Shown here: positions 1 through 12,544 of the stretch, piece after piece | Position numbering within the stretch: the first letter of the stretch is position 1 | Layout of the letters: the number at the start of each line of letters is the position of its first letter | NCBI RefSeq assembly: GCF_021026095.1 | Contig: NZ_JAJNCU010000008.1 | Location: 182,497-246,496 of the forward strand | Direction of reading: 5' to 3' | From: Salinicoccus halitifaciens | GTDB lineage: Bacteria > Bacillota > Bacilli > Staphylococcales > Salinicoccaceae | Length of the DNA stretch: 64,000 nt | Made by a program: the position numbers and the translations under genes | The notes under the pieces: model-generated | What the model saw: only the letters and a program-made list of their open reading frames with translations | The model's database searches: none | What the model was told of the DNA's origin: nothing

Positions 1-126
1 TTCAAGAGTTTTGTAACCGTCAGCCTGGATCGCTGAGAAATGTACGAATACATCGTCACCCTGCTCCTGTGTGATGAAACCGAAACCTTTTTCGCCGTTA
101 AACCATTTTACTGTTCCTTCATTCAT
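1..126 (-). CDS. csp: cold-shock protein (Csp), 3' end cut by window edge
   Basis: The first 42 codons of a CspA-family protein are present; the rest lies beyond base 1. Csp proteins are about 66-residue single OB-fold RNA chaperones of the cytoplasm that melt secondary structure in mRNA. The visible part holds both nucleic-acid-binding motifs, RNP1 (KGFGFI) and RNP2 (VFVHF). It matches the neighbouring copy at 341-541 residue for residue until the last visible codon (Glu here, Asp there). The start ATG at 126 follows an AGGAGG ribosome site, itself preceded by a small hairpin. It is one member of a tandem duplication with a 415 bp repeat distance that includes gene, leader and promoter. Confidence 0.93.
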   Translation of the reverse strand, partial: MNEGTVKWFNGEKGFGFITQEQGDDVFVHFSAIQADGYKTLE

Positions 127-240
127 AGAAAAAACCTCCTAGTGCTTTTGCACTTAAATATTTGTTCGTGTAAATTAATTTCTTTTAAGAGTTTTTCAGA
201 TGAATGAAAAAATTAAAATTTGTTAATTTAAACTACTCTT

Positions 241-272
241 AGTATACTACAGCATTTCCCCGAAAAAGTCAA
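241..272 (-). promoter_or_regulatory. promoter and long leader of upstream csp copy
   Basis: TTGACT (267-272) and TAGTAT (244-249) are spaced by 17 bases; an overlapping TATACT lies at 241-246. A start site near 237 would give a leader of about 110 nt. In the leader, CTAAGAGT near the 5' end can pair with ACTCTTAA further down, and AGTGC-AAAA-GCACT (141-154) stands just before the AGGAGG ribosome site. Long structured leaders are typical of cold-shock genes, where they sense temperature; that role here is inferred. Confidence 0.7.
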
Positions 273-290
273 GGGATGGATCGAAACAAT

Positions 291-315
291 TAAAAAGGAC
301 GGCCAGAGGCCGTCC
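291..315 (-). terminator. terminator of second csp gene
   Basis: Perfect 8 bp stem GGACGGCC / GGCCGTCC with a 3-base loop (297-315), followed on the minus strand by TTTTTA. It lies 25 bases after the stop codon of the csp gene at 341-541. Confidence 0.9.
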
Positions 316-340
316 CTTCAAGTTTTATATGGTTTGTAGA

Positions 341-541
341 TTAAACAGGTGTAACGTTAGTCGCCTGTGGACCACGCTGACCTTCTTCTACTTCAAATGT
401 CACTTTTTGACCTTCATCAAGAGTTTTGTAACCGTCAGCCTGGATTGCTGAGAAATGTACGAATACATCGTCACCCTGCTCCTGTGTGATGAAACCGAAA
501 CCTTTTTCGCCGTTAAACCATTTTACTGTTCCTTCATTCAT
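341..541 (-). CDS. csp: cold-shock protein (Csp), complete
   Basis: A complete 66-residue CspA-family protein, the usual length. It binds single-stranded RNA and DNA through one OB fold; RNP1 (KGFGFI, about residues 13-18) and RNP2 (VFVHF, about 26-30) are intact, as is the surface WFN near residue 9. The start at 541 has an AGGAGG site 7 bases upstream. The gene has its own promoter and terminator and is therefore monocistronic. Its leader and promoter are almost identical to those of the copy at the window edge, so the pair arose by a recent tandem duplication of the full transcription unit, or is kept similar by gene conversion. Confidence 0.97.
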   Translation of the reverse strand: MNEGTVKWFNGEKGFGFITQEQGDDVFVHFSAIQADGYKTLDEGQKVTFEVEEGQRGPQATNVTPV

Positions 542-658
542 AGAAAAAACCTCCTAGTGCTTTTGCACTTAAATATTTGTTCGTGTAAATTAATTTCTTT
601 TAAGAGTTTTTCAGATGAATGAAAAAATTAAAATTTGTTAATTTAAACTACTCTTAGT

Positions 659-687
659 ATACTACAGCATTTTCTCCGAAAAGTCAA
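659..687 (-). promoter_or_regulatory. promoter of second csp gene
   Basis: TTGACT (682-687) and TAGTAT (659-664) with a 17-base spacer, identical in arrangement to the promoter of the first copy 415 bp away. The leader of about 110 nt down to 541 is also the same, including the hairpin AGTGC/GCACT next to the ribosome site. Sequence similarity between the two copies stops just upstream, near 671. Confidence 0.7.
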
Positions 688-711
688 GGGGTGATGGAAA
701 TTAATTGAAAT

Positions 712-740
712 AAAAAAACGGATGCACTGAATCGCATCCG
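712..740 (-). terminator. terminator of ssrA
   Basis: Stem CGGATGC / GCATCCG (719-740) with an 8-base loop, followed on the minus strand by TTTTTTTA (711-718). It lies 10 bases beyond the 3' end of the tmRNA. Confidence 0.88.
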
Positions 741-749
741 TCTGATATA

Positions 750-1109
750 TGGAGACGGCGGGAGTTGAACCCGCGTCCAGAGACTTTGACACATTTCTTT
801 CTACGTGTGTAGTTCATTTTTCAGTTTCGCATGGATCAAGGTAATGAACAGACCTTCAAATCCATGCTAGTCTTATTGGTTTCCGCATTGGGTCTTAAGA
901 CGGCAGACCCAGTGCGTATCCCGCTAAGGTTGAATCATCGTCATGGGCCGCAGGATTGCCCATGGGATGATGCAGAGTGCTCTTAGGCAGCTACTGCGAA
1001 ATTGTTTTGTTTGCCAGTTATTATAAACTGAGTATCGTTTATGACGGAGCCGAAACCTCCAACACGCTTAAAATGCTCAAACAGCCCCTGTCGAATCCGG
1101 AACGTCCCC
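750..1109 (-). ncRNA. ssrA: transfer-messenger RNA (tmRNA)
   Basis: tmRNA rescues ribosomes stalled on broken mRNA and tags the nascent chain for proteolysis. The 5' GGGGACG (1103-1109) pairs with the 3' CGTCTCC (751-757) to form the acceptor stem. A T-arm with TTGAACC and the conserved 5' block around 1085-1109 are present. Base 750 is the discriminator, and CCA is not encoded. The tag reading frame is at 983-1015 and reads GKQNNFAVAA followed by TAA; with the alanine carried by tmRNA the tag is AGKQNNFAVAA. The final AVAA resembles the staphylococcal tag, but this one is one residue shorter. The gene follows smpB, whose product carries tmRNA to the ribosome. The 5' end is probably made by RNase P. 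Confidence 0.96.
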
Positions 1110-1144
1110 GGATTAAAAAGCCTCGATATTTTCGAGTGAAGTAT

Positions 1145-1173
1145 ATTATAGCAGGAATGCCCGTATATTTCAA
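1145..1173 (-). promoter_or_regulatory. promoter of ssrA
   Basis: TTGAAA (1168-1173) and TATAAT (1145-1150) are separated by 17 bases. A transcript from here begins about 30 nt before the mature tmRNA 5' end at 1109, leaving a short leader for RNase P to remove. Confidence 0.8.
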
Positions 1174-1191
1174 CCCCGTATGCTCACGGCC

Positions 1192-1656
1192 CTACCTCAT
1201 GCGGTCCTTCATCGCGCGGTCCGCTTCGAGCTTCATCTGCCTGCGTTTCGAATCTTCACGCTTGTCGTATTTCTTCTTACCTTTCGCCACGCCGAGCAGC
1301 ACTTTGCAGACGCCGTTCTTGATGTAGAGCTTGAGCGGGACCAGGGCATTGCCCGTCTCCTGGATGTGGCCCGCAAGCTTGTCGATCTCCTTTTTATGGA
1401 GCAGCAGCTTACGTGTGCGGAGCGGGTCATGGTTGAAACGGTTCCCTTCCTCATACGGGGCGATATGCATGTTGTACACATACATTTCGCCCTTGTAAGT
1501 CTTGGCATAGGCATCGGTGAGGTTCGCGGACCCACGCCTGATCGACTTGATCTCCGTCCCCTTCAGCGCGATGCCGGCTTCCACTGTCTCTTCAATTGTA
1601 TAGTCGTGTCTTGCCTTCCTGTTCTGGGCAAGTGGTTTCGTATGTCCTTTTTTCAT
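1192..1656 (-). CDS. smpB: SsrA-binding protein SmpB
   Basis: A 154-residue protein of the usual SmpB length. SmpB binds the tRNA-like part of tmRNA and places it in the A site of stalled ribosomes, where its C-terminal tail probes the empty mRNA channel. The beta-barrel core is seen with the N-terminal QNRKARHDY and [15 protein letters not shown] segments. The basic C-terminal tail ([18 protein letters not shown]) is the part that becomes helical in the mRNA channel. The ATG at 1656 has an AAGGAAG site that overlaps the end of rnr. It lies between rnr and ssrA, the usual arrangement; RNase R degrades the non-stop mRNA released by trans-translation, so the three genes serve one pathway. Confidence 0.98.
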   Translation of the reverse strand: MKKGHTKPLAQNRKARHDYTIEETVEAGIALKGTEIKSIRRGSANLTDAYAKTYKGEMYVYNMHIAPYEEGNRFNHDPLRTRKLLLHKKEIDKLAGHIQETGNALVPLKLYIKNGVCKVLLGVAKGKKKYDKREDSKRRQMKLEADRAMKDRMR

Positions 1657-1662
1657 AATGCA

Positions 1663-3939
1663 CTACTTCTTCCTTTGTCCTTTTTTGGCCGGTGCTTTAT
1701 AGAAAGGCTTCTTCCCGCCCCTCTTATCACCCTTCTTATTGTTATCAGAAGGTTTATTTTTCGCCCGGATCTCCACCGGTCTTGAACGTCTTTCTGCTCT
1801 CTGCCTCTCCGGCATGCCGATGACCCTGAAGTCGATCAGCCTTTCCGGGATGTTCACATCCAGCACTTCAATCTCGACCGGGTCCCCGATCCTGAACACT
1901 TTACCGGTACGCTCACCGATGAGCGCCATGCTGCGCTCATGGAACTGGTAGTGGTCATCCGTCATATTCGACATATGGACGAGGCCTTCGATCGTATTCG
2001 GCAGCCCGACGAACATCCCGAAGTTCATCACACCTGTGATGACGCCTTCAAACGTCTCACCGATGTACTGCTTCATGAACTCCGCCTTCTTCAGGTCATC
2101 CGTGTCACGCTCGGCATCCTGGGCGCGGCGCTCCCTTTCGGATGTGTGCTCGGCCGCTTCCGGCAGCCACGAATTGACTTTGTTGACCGTCTTGTGGTCC
2201 GTCCTGCCTTCGATCAGGTACTTGCGGATCAGCCTGTGGACGATCAGGTCCGGGTAGCGGCGTATCGGTGAGGTGAAGTGTGTATAGAACTCTGTGGACA
2301 GTCCGAAGTGGCCAAGGCTTTCCGGCGAGTACTTCGCCTGCTGCATCGAACGCAGCATCAGCGTGCTGATGACCAGTTCCTCCGGCCGGCCCTCGATCTC
2401 CTCTAAAATATCCTGAAGCGCATTCGGATGGATCTCGCTGCCTTTGCCCTTCACCACAATGCCGAAAGTTGAGATGAAATCGAAGAACTTCTTGAGCTTC
2501 TCCTCTTTCGGATCCTCGTGTATACGGTAAAGGAACGGCACATCCATCCAGTGGAAGTGCTCCGCCACCGTTTCGTTCGCAAGCAGCATGAATTCCTCGA
2601 TCAGTTTCTCACCCGTCCCGCGTTCACGGATCACAACGTCTTCAGGGACGCCGTCCGGACCGACGAGGACCTGGGCCTCCTTGAAGTCGAAGTCGATCGC
2701 ACCGCGGCGGTCCCTCTTCTTCCGGAGGATCGCCGCAAGATCGCCTGCATCCTTGATCATCGGATACACGTCATCATACTCGGAGATCAATGCCTGATCT
2801 TCATCTTCCAGCATCCTGTTCACCGCTTCATAGGTCATGCGGCGGTTGGAGTGGATCACACTCGGGAAGATGTCATGGTTGACCACGTTGCCGTCATCGT
2901 CCACTTCCATTCGGCAGCTCATCGTCAGGCGGTCGACATCCGGATTCAGGGAACAGATGCCGTTCGACAATCTGTGCGGGATCATCGGGATGACACGGTC
3001 GACGAGGTAGACACTCGTCGCCCGGTCATACGCCTCTTTATCCATCTCAGAATTTTCCTTGATGTAATAGCTCACATCCGCGATGCTCACGGTAAGTTCA
3101 TAATTGCCGTTGTCCAGCCGCTTCACTGCGATCGCATCATCCAGATCCTTCGCATCGGCGCCGTCGATCGTGATGGTGTTCTCATGTCTCAGGTCCTCTC
3201 GCCCCTCCAGTTCACCCGGCTGGATGCTGTCGGGCACATTTTCCGCCTCATTGAGCACCGGGTCCGGGAACTCGATGTCGATGCCGTGGTTGTAGATGAT
3301 TGAGAGTATATCGACGCCCGGGTCGTTTTTGTGCCCCAGGATCTGGACGACATGCCCTTCCGGATTGTCGTTTTTACCCTCCGGGTAATTGGTGATTTCA
3401 ACAAGCACCTTATGGCCGTCCACAGCACCTAGGTTCTGGCCTCTCGGGATGAAGACATCCGTCTTGAATGTCTTGGAATCCGGCAGGACGAAGCCGAATG
3501 ACTTGTTGTCCACATATTCGCCGACGACCTTCGTGATGCCCCGTGTCAGTATGCTCGTGACACTGCCTTCCACCTTCTCGCCGGAAGAGTCCGCAGCAAC
3601 TTCCACAAGCACCGTGTCGCCGTCAAGCGCGCCGTTGACCGCAGTCGGCGGGATGAAGACATCATCCACCTCCTCTTCTTCAGGGCGCAGGAAGCCGAAC
3701 CCCCGCTTATGCATGGAGAGTTTACCCTTGACCAGGTTCGTCTCGGTCACCTTCATGTACTTGTCCTTCTTGGTGCGGACGACGATGCCTTCCTCCTCAA
3801 GAGCAACCATCACTTTGACCACTTCTTTGAAGTCCTCTGAATCATGGGCATCCAGTGCTTGTATAAAGTGATCGATCGTCACCGGTTTGTACTCTTCTTT
3901 GTTTATGATGTCCAAAATCATTTCCCTGTAGTTACTCAT
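1663..3939 (-). CDS. rnr: ribonuclease R
   Basis: A 758-residue 3'-5' exoribonuclease of the RNase II/R family that degrades structured RNA and helps trans-translation. Domains in order: winged helix (about 1-65), two cold-shock-like RNA-binding domains (about 70-220), the RNB catalytic domain (about 250-570) with the metal-binding acidic cluster DAKDLDDAI near residue 265, an S1 domain (about 630-710) and a Lys/Arg-rich tail ending KKGQRKK. The length and the basic tail fit RNase R rather than RNase II. The ATG at 3939 has GGAGG 7 bases upstream. It is 13 bases downstream of est and 6 bases upstream of smpB, so est-rnr-smpB is most likely one operon. Confidence 0.97.
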   Translation of the reverse strand: MSNYREMILDIINKEEYKPVTIDHFIQALDAHDSEDFKEVVKVMVALEEEGIVVRTKKDKYMKVTETNLVKGKLSMHKRGFGFLRPEEEEVDDVFIPPTAVNGALDGDTVLVEVAADSSGEKVEGSVTSILTRGITKVVGEYVDNKSFGFVLPDSKTFKTDVFIPRGQNLGAVDGHKVLVEITNYPEGKNDNPEGHVVQILGHKNDPGVDILSIIYNHGIDIEFPDPVLNEAENVPDSIQPGELEGREDLRHENTITIDGADAKDLDDAIAVKRLDNGNYELTVSIADVSYYIKENSEMDKEAYDRATSVYLVDRVIPMIPHRLSNGICSLNPDVDRLTMSCRMEVDDDGNVVNHDIFPSVIHSNRRMTYEAVNRMLEDEDQALISEYDDVYPMIKDAGDLAAILRKKRDRRGAIDFDFKEAQVLVGPDGVPEDVVIRERGTGEKLIEEFMLLANETVAEHFHWMDVPFLYRIHEDPKEEKLKKFFDFISTFGIVVKGKGSEIHPNALQDILEEIEGRPEELVISTLMLRSMQQAKYSPESLGHFGLSTEFYTHFTSPIRRYPDLIVHRLIRKYLIEGRTDHKTVNKVNSWLPEAAEHTSERERRAQDAERDTDDLKKAEFMKQYIGETFEGVITGVMNFGMFVGLPNTIEGLVHMSNMTDDHYQFHERSMALIGERTGKVFRIGDPVEIEVLDVNIPERLIDFRVIGMPERQRAERRSRPVEIRAKNKPSDNNKKGDKRGGKKPFYKAPAKKGQRKK

Positions 3940-3952
3940 GAGAATACCTCCA

Positions 3953-4705
3953 TTATATTATCTCTTCCATAAATCCATATATATCATCGAACAGTTCTTT
4001 CTTATCTTCATCTATTGTGAGCACATGCCCTGAATTTTCATAGAACTTCAGCCGTTTTTCGGACGGATCGGTCGATATGCCGTCATGAATGACATTCGCC
4101 GATTCCGGATCGATGACCTCATCAAGCGCCCCCTGGGCGGTGAATACCGGATCGAATACATCTTCAAGCGATCCCCTGGCCCGGTCGATCATGACGTTGA
4201 TGTCGGAAAGCGTATCATGAGCGTCGCCGAGGCTCGCTTCCAACTCGTTATCAATCGTCTGCTGGTTTTTATTTTCAAAACGCTTTTTGAAGTTTTCGGC
4301 GTATGTCTTATAACTTAATAATAGCTCATCGTGTGATTTCATAAACATCGGGCTGCATATCGTTGCCGTGCCGATGGTGTCCCGGTCCTGTGAGAGGAGG
4401 AGTGCGAAGACGCCGCCGAGGGAGACGCCTGCTGCGAATATTTTTTCGTACCCTTCGGATTTCAGGAAGTCGTATGCTTCGAGCACCTGGCGGTACCATG
4501 TGTGCGGTGATGATTCCAGTATGTTTTCAGGCGGTTCTGCATGGCCTTCATAGTTGAAGGCGTATGAAGTGATGCCTTTCTTCTGCAGATGGCGGCCGAG
4601 CTGCCTCACATCCGATGTGTTGCCTGTAAATCCATGCAGCAGCAGCACCGCATATTCAGACCCTTCATCAAAATAAAATTCTCCGGGCATTTTCACGTTC
4701 ATCAT
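3953..4705 (-). CDS. est: carboxylesterase (Est/YvaK type)
   Basis: A 250-residue alpha/beta hydrolase like the staphylococcal and Bacillus Est30 carboxylesterases encoded next to rnr. These cytoplasmic enzymes cleave short-chain carboxylic esters; the natural substrate is not known. The oxyanion-hole strand LLLHGFTG is near residue 20-27, the nucleophile elbow GVSLGG near 92-97, and the catalytic His is in SGHVLTID near residue 225-232. Two adjacent ATG codons open the frame and the ribosome site is weak, so the start may be one codon off. The gene lies between secG, with a terminator in between, and rnr. Confidence 0.9.
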   Translation of the reverse strand: MMNVKMPGEFYFDEGSEYAVLLLHGFTGNTSDVRQLGRHLQKKGITSYAFNYEGHAEPPENILESSPHTWYRQVLEAYDFLKSEGYEKIFAAGVSLGGVFALLLSQDRDTIGTATICSPMFMKSHDELLLSYKTYAENFKKRFENKNQQTIDNELEASLGDAHDTLSDINVMIDRARGSLEDVFDPVFTAQGALDEVIDPESANVIHDGISTDPSEKRLKFYENSGHVLTIDEDKKELFDDIYGFMEEII

Positions 4706-4761
4706 GGATATCCCACTTTCCGATTGTTACTTCAATTGTACGTTAAAGTGCGGGCAAACAA

Positions 4762-4796
4762 AAGAAAAAGAAAACCCTGCAGTATGGAGGGTTTTC
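4762..4796 (-). terminator. terminator after secG
   Basis: Stem GAAAACCCT / AGGGTTTTC (4770-4796) followed on the minus strand by a T-rich run (CTTTTTCTTTTG). It lies 20 bases after the secG stop and upstream of est, so est, rnr and smpB may need partial read-through or their own promoter; a weak TACAAT lies upstream of est. Confidence 0.8.
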
Positions 4797-4816
4797 TTTC
4801 GACTTTTTTCATTCGA

Positions 4817-5047
4817 TTAGCTGACGTAAGTCAGTAAAAGCATTATTAAGAAAAATAGTATGGATAGAATCACAGTTGCCCTGTGCAGCACGAGATCCAT
4901 TCCGCGTGCCTTCTGTTTACCGAATAATTGCTCTGCCCCGCCACTGATTGCACCCGAAAGGCCGGCGCTTTTTCCTGACTGTAGCAATACCACTGCAATT
5001 AATGATATACAAACGATTATCAACAATACAATCAAAGCTGTTTGCAT
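4817..5047 (-). CDS. secG: preprotein translocase subunit SecG
   Basis: A 76-residue membrane protein, the normal SecG size. SecG is the small, non-essential subunit of the SecYEG channel that helps SecA-driven export. Two transmembrane helices are seen (about residues 3-22 and 55-74), separated by the conserved loop [21 protein letters not shown]. The frame is open further upstream, but the ATG at 5047 has a GGAGGGA site 7 bases before it and gives the family's usual N-terminus, so the longer version is rejected. It is transcribed from its own promoter at 5082-5110. secG lies upstream of est-rnr-smpB, as in Staphylococcus. Confidence 0.96.
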   Translation of the reverse strand: MQTALIVLLIIVCISLIAVVLLQSGKSAGLSGAISGGAEQLFGKQKARGMDLVLHRATVILSILFFLIMLLLTYVS

Positions 5048-5081
5048 GTGGTAGTCCCTCCAATAAATATTAACATTAGGA

Positions 5082-5110
5082 ATCATAACAAAATCGGTGT
5101 ATAAATGCAA
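5082..5110 (-). promoter_or_regulatory. promoter of secG
   Basis: TTGCAT (5105-5110) and TATGAT (5082-5087) with a 17-base spacer; transcription would start near 5075, giving a leader of about 28 nt before the secG start codon. Confidence 0.75.
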
Positions 5111-5238
5111 GTTGCCGGGATTTTTGGAAAATGGCAGATTTCGTGTTTTTGGGGTGGGATTTTGCGGGTTTTTGGATTTTTGTATGCTGTTTTTAGCAGT
5201 TTTTCCTTTTCTGTGTGCAGATATTGAATTGTTGCGTT

Positions 5239-5267
5239 TTGACAACAATTTGGGTGAATTTTAAATT
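5239..5267 (+). promoter_or_regulatory. candidate promoter of NERD gene
   Basis: TTGACA (5239-5244) and TAAATT (5262-5267) are 17 bases apart. The -10 element is poor and the leader would be only about 8 nt, so either expression is weak or translation starts further in than 5282. Confidence 0.4.
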
Positions 5268-5281
5268 GGGGGTGGAAGGGG

Positions 5282-6190
5282 ATGGTTGTGCTGTTGAGAC
5301 ATAAACCGATGAAGATGGAACAGCTGGAGATCATGAAATGCCGGGCAGGTGTCGGGAGCGCGGAACTGAATGAACTTGATAATCTGAAGCTCGGGTGGGA
5401 GGGGGAAGGCGAGATGGATGCGATGATCGATTGCAGGGTCCGCGGGCGTAACTGCGTGCATTTTAAGGATTACAGATTTGCTGTCAATCAGGCGGGCGGT
5501 GACGGGAAGATTGTCCGGAGTTCCAGTGAAGTGCAGATTGATAATGTGCTGATTGCCGGGGACCGGATATTCACCTTCGAAGTGAAGAAGTATAATTTTG
5601 ATTTGATTTACGGTGATGAAGTATGGACGTATACGAATGGGGAGAAGTTCAAAAATCTGATGCAGCAGGTGTCAAGGCAGAATGATGCCTTCCGCCATCT
5701 TTTGAAAAAGTCGGGTGCCGGGATGGATGTCTACAGCTGCCTGGTGCTCATCAACCCGGCCCAGACGATCTACAGTCTGCCTTACGGGAAGAACATACTG
5801 GTGCACAGCGCGGTCGGGAAGTTTTTGGACCGGATCGTGCGTGATAACCACTATTCCTACGACAGGCTCGCCGGGTTTTTGGAATCGCGCCGGCTGGCGA
5901 AATCGATGTACGATGCGCCGGTTAATGTCGGGGTCGATGAGCTGCGGGGCGGGGTTTTCTGTGAGGTTTGTTATATGGAGCTGGAGCGGGTTCATAGGAA
6001 TCAGTACCGTTGCTCTTCATGCGAAAGAGATTATGACCTTTTGTCGGTCACCCCCCGGCTGATTGCCGAATTGAAGATTTTGAATGAGGGGTGGAAGCTG
6101 AGTTCTTACTTAATATCGAAATATAGTGGTAACCTGGTTTCCCATTCCTATATACGCACCCAAAAAAGACTTGGTAACATTGACTATTAA
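5282..6190 (+). CDS. NERD-domain protein with C-terminal zinc-ribbon-like cysteines
   Basis: A 302-residue protein with a nuclease-related domain (NERD, about residues 38-150), a fold related to PD-(D/E)XK nucleases. The motif line QID (85-87) followed by FEVKK (99-103) matches the acidic-Lys core. The C-terminal third has two CxxC pairs (C227/C230 and C244/C247) spaced like a zinc ribbon. The biochemical role of NERD proteins is not established; DNA or RNA processing is a guess. There is no signal peptide or membrane helix. A purine-rich GGAAGGGG sits only 1-2 bases before the ATG at 5282, so the real start may be a few codons downstream. It stands alone on plus among minus-strand genes. Confidence 0.8.
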   Translation: MVVLLRHKPMKMEQLEIMKCRAGVGSAELNELDNLKLGWEGEGEMDAMIDCRVRGRNCVHFKDYRFAVNQAGGDGKIVRSSSEVQIDNVLIAGDRIFTFEVKKYNFDLIYGDEVWTYTNGEKFKNLMQQVSRQNDAFRHLLKKSGAGMDVYSCLVLINPAQTIYSLPYGKNILVHSAVGKFLDRIVRDNHYSYDRLAGFLESRRLAKSMYDAPVNVGVDELRGGVFCEVCYMELERVHRNQYRCSSCERDYDLLSVTPRLIAELKILNEGWKLSSYLISKYSGNLVSHSYIRTQKRLGNIDY

Positions 6191-6218
6191 TTGCTTATTT
6201 AAACTTTATCTGACTGGT

Positions 6219-6262
6219 AGACATAATTGGAATCAGCTTTTCCCAGTTATGTCTTTTTTATT
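6219..6262 (+). terminator. terminator of NERD gene, formed by first array unit
   Basis: AGACATAATTGG (6219-6230) pairs with CCAGTTATGTCT (6242-6253), with one mismatch, and is followed by TTTTTTATTTG. The same two arms are the first alternating pair of the tandem array at 6220-6480, so terminator and array overlap. Confidence 0.7.
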
Positions 6263-6480
6263 TGATATTAGACATATAACTTTAATTTAGAGAGAGTTAC
6301 GCCGATTTTCATCAATAATCGACATAACTCTTTGGTTTACGCGGCTTTATGTCTAAATGACCTGAGAAAAGGCATAACTTTATTGATTGTTCCCTACTTA
6401 TGCCTAAATGATTTTGAAATCGACACAACTTATTTGAATAAGCATTATTTATGCCTAGTTACACCTCAAATCGATATATA
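6220..6480. repeat. intergenic 50-51 bp alternating-arm array A
   Basis: A short arm, consensus GACATAAC, starts at 6220, 6271, 6321, 6371, 6422 and, decayed, 6473. Its inverted form, consensus (G/T)TTATG(T/C)C, starts at 6246, 6296, 6346, 6397 and 6448. The period is therefore 50-51 bp and a forward and an inverted arm alternate about every 25.5 bp. The DNA between the arms is AT-rich and diverged, apart from CTAAATGA after the third and fourth inverted arms. The array fills the space between the convergent NERD and eno genes. Two further arrays with the same geometry but other sequences lie at 17297 and 58796. I know of no named element like this. Confidence 0.8.
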
Positions 6481-6514
6481 TCCTTCTCTTGTGGCCGGCC
6501 AGCACCACCACCCA

Positions 6515-6550
6515 CAAAAAGCCCCCCGCTTCACAAGAAGCGGGGGGCTT
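6515..6550 (-). terminator. terminator of glycolytic operon after eno
   Basis: Strong GC stem GCCCCCCGCTTC / GAAGCGGGGGGC (6521-6547 region) with T residues on both sides; on the minus strand CTTTTTG follows. It lies 5 bases after the eno stop. Confidence 0.9.
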
Positions 6551-6554
6551 TATT

Positions 6555-7868
<1,314 letters not shown>

Positions 7869-7883
7869 TTAAATGTATTTGTT

Positions 7884-7906
7884 CTCTTTCATTATGTGAG
7901 AAAGAG
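7884..7906 (-). other. intercistronic hairpin between gpmI and eno
   Basis: CTCTTTC (7900-7906 read on minus) pairs perfectly with GAAAGAG (7884-7890) around a 9-base loop. No T-run follows, so it is not a terminator. It may mark a processing or stability site in the glycolytic transcript; that is inference. Confidence 0.4.
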
Positions 7907-7935
7907 TGAATAATTTCAACAATAATAAAAATCCG

Positions 7936-11422
<3,487 letters not shown>

Positions 11423-11482
11423 GACATGCCTCCTAAATTGTTCATTGTTTTCATTATACCCAATTTAAGCCTGCAGAAAAAT

Positions 11483-11510
11483 AAAAAAACGGATGGAATA
11501 CCTCCATCCG
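11483..11510 (-). terminator. terminator between gapA and pgk
   Basis: Stem CGGATGGA / TCCATCCG (11490-11510) with a 5-base loop, followed on the minus strand by TTTTTTTATTTTTC. It separates the cggR-gapA unit from pgk and the genes after it. In Bacillus the same block is read as a mixture of a short, abundant gapA message and long read-through messages. Confidence 0.88.
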
Positions 11511-11523
11511 TCATAATATTGAA

Positions 11524-12522
11524 TTATTTTGCCGTCATATGATTCAAAGTGCGGACGAGCTGTGCAGTATAGGACATTTCATTGTCATACCATGCTACGG
11601 TCTTGACGAGCTGTTTGCCGTCGACTTCGAGTACACGTGTCTGTGTCGCATCGAATAAAGACCCTTCCTTGATGCCAATGATATCGGACGAGACGATCGG
11701 ATCTTCATTGTAGCCGAATGAAGGGTTCGATGCATTCTTCATCACGCTGTTCACTTCATCCTCGGTCACATTCTTATGCAGGGATACCGTCACTTCAGCG
11801 AGTGAGCCCGTTGCGACCGGTACACGCTGTGCGCCGCCGTCAAGCTTGCCCTCAAGTTCAGGCAGCACAAGGCCGATCGCTTTGGCCGCCCCTGTGGAGT
11901 TCGGCACGATGTTCTCGGCTGCAGCACGCGCACGGCGGTAGTCGCCTTTCCTGTGCGGTGCATCCAGTGTATTCTGGTCGCCCGTATACGCATGGATTGT
12001 CGTCATCAGCCCTTTTTCGATGCCGAATTCATCATTCAGCACTTTGACGACCGGTGCGAGGCAGTTCGTCGTACATGAGGCTGCAGAGACGATTTCCTCG
12101 TCGCCTTCAAGCGTATCTTCGTTCACGCCGTAGACGATCGTCTTCATATCGCCTTTGCCGGGTGCTGAAATCAATACTTTCTTCGCTCCGGATTCAAGGT
12201 GCTTCCTCGCACCTTCCTCGTCCGTGAAGAAGCCTGTACATTCGAGGACGATATCTATATCCAAATCTCCCCAAGGCAGATTCGCAGGGTCTTCCTCGTT
12301 GAATGACTTCACTTCCTGGCCGTTGATCTTGAAGCCGTTCTCTGTGACTTCTATCTCACCTTCAAAACGGCCCTGGGTCGTATCATATTTGAACAGGTGC
12401 GCAAGGAATTCATCATCGGTCAGATCGTTGACCGCCACGACTTCCATATCGTCATAATTTTCGATTTCCCTTGCTGCAAGTCTGCCGATTCTTCCAAATC
12501 CATTAATTGCTACTCTAACCAT
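11524..12522 (-). CDS. gapA: glyceraldehyde-3-phosphate dehydrogenase, glycolytic type
   Basis: A 332-residue NAD-dependent enzyme that converts glyceraldehyde 3-phosphate to 1,3-bisphosphoglycerate. The Rossmann motif INGFGRIGR is at residues 6-14, the catalytic Cys is in [12 protein letters not shown] near residue 150, and the phosphate-binding and S-loop regions are complete. The frame is open 19 codons further upstream, but the ATG at 12522 has a TAAGGAGG site and gives the standard N-terminus [10 protein letters not shown]. The gene directly follows cggR and is transcribed with it. VVAVNDL after beta-strand 2 agrees with NAD rather than NADP use. Confidence 0.98.
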   Translation of the reverse strand: MVRVAINGFGRIGRLAAREIENYDDMEVVAVNDLTDDEFLAHLFKYDTTQGRFEGEIEVTENGFKINGQEVKSFNEEDPANLPWGDLDIDIVLECTGFFTDEEGARKHLESGAKKVLISAPGKGDMKTIVYGVNEDTLEGDEEIVSAASCTTNCLAPVVKVLNDEFGIEKGLMTTIHAYTGDQNTLDAPHRKGDYRRARAAAENIVPNSTGAAKAIGLVLPELEGKLDGGAQRVPVATGSLAEVTVSLHKNVTEDEVNSVMKNASNPSFGYNEDPIVSSDIIGIKEGSLFDATQTRVLEVDGKQLVKTVAWYDNEMSYTAQLVRTLNHMTAK

Positions 12523-12544
12523 AAAATATGGCCTCCTTATATTT

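Noticed and set aside
977-1327. Plus-strand open frame across tmRNA
   Set aside because: Antisense to ssrA and smpB; no ribosome site.
5121-5175. TTTTTGG repeated at 5121, 5146 and 5169 (about 25 bp apart), a possible fourth array
   Set aside because: No inverted arms, uneven spacing and T-rich background; too weak to group with arrays A-C.
6220-6480. CRISPR array
   Set aside because: No constant repeat with unrelated spacers; arms alternate in orientation, units are too alike, and no cas genes are present.
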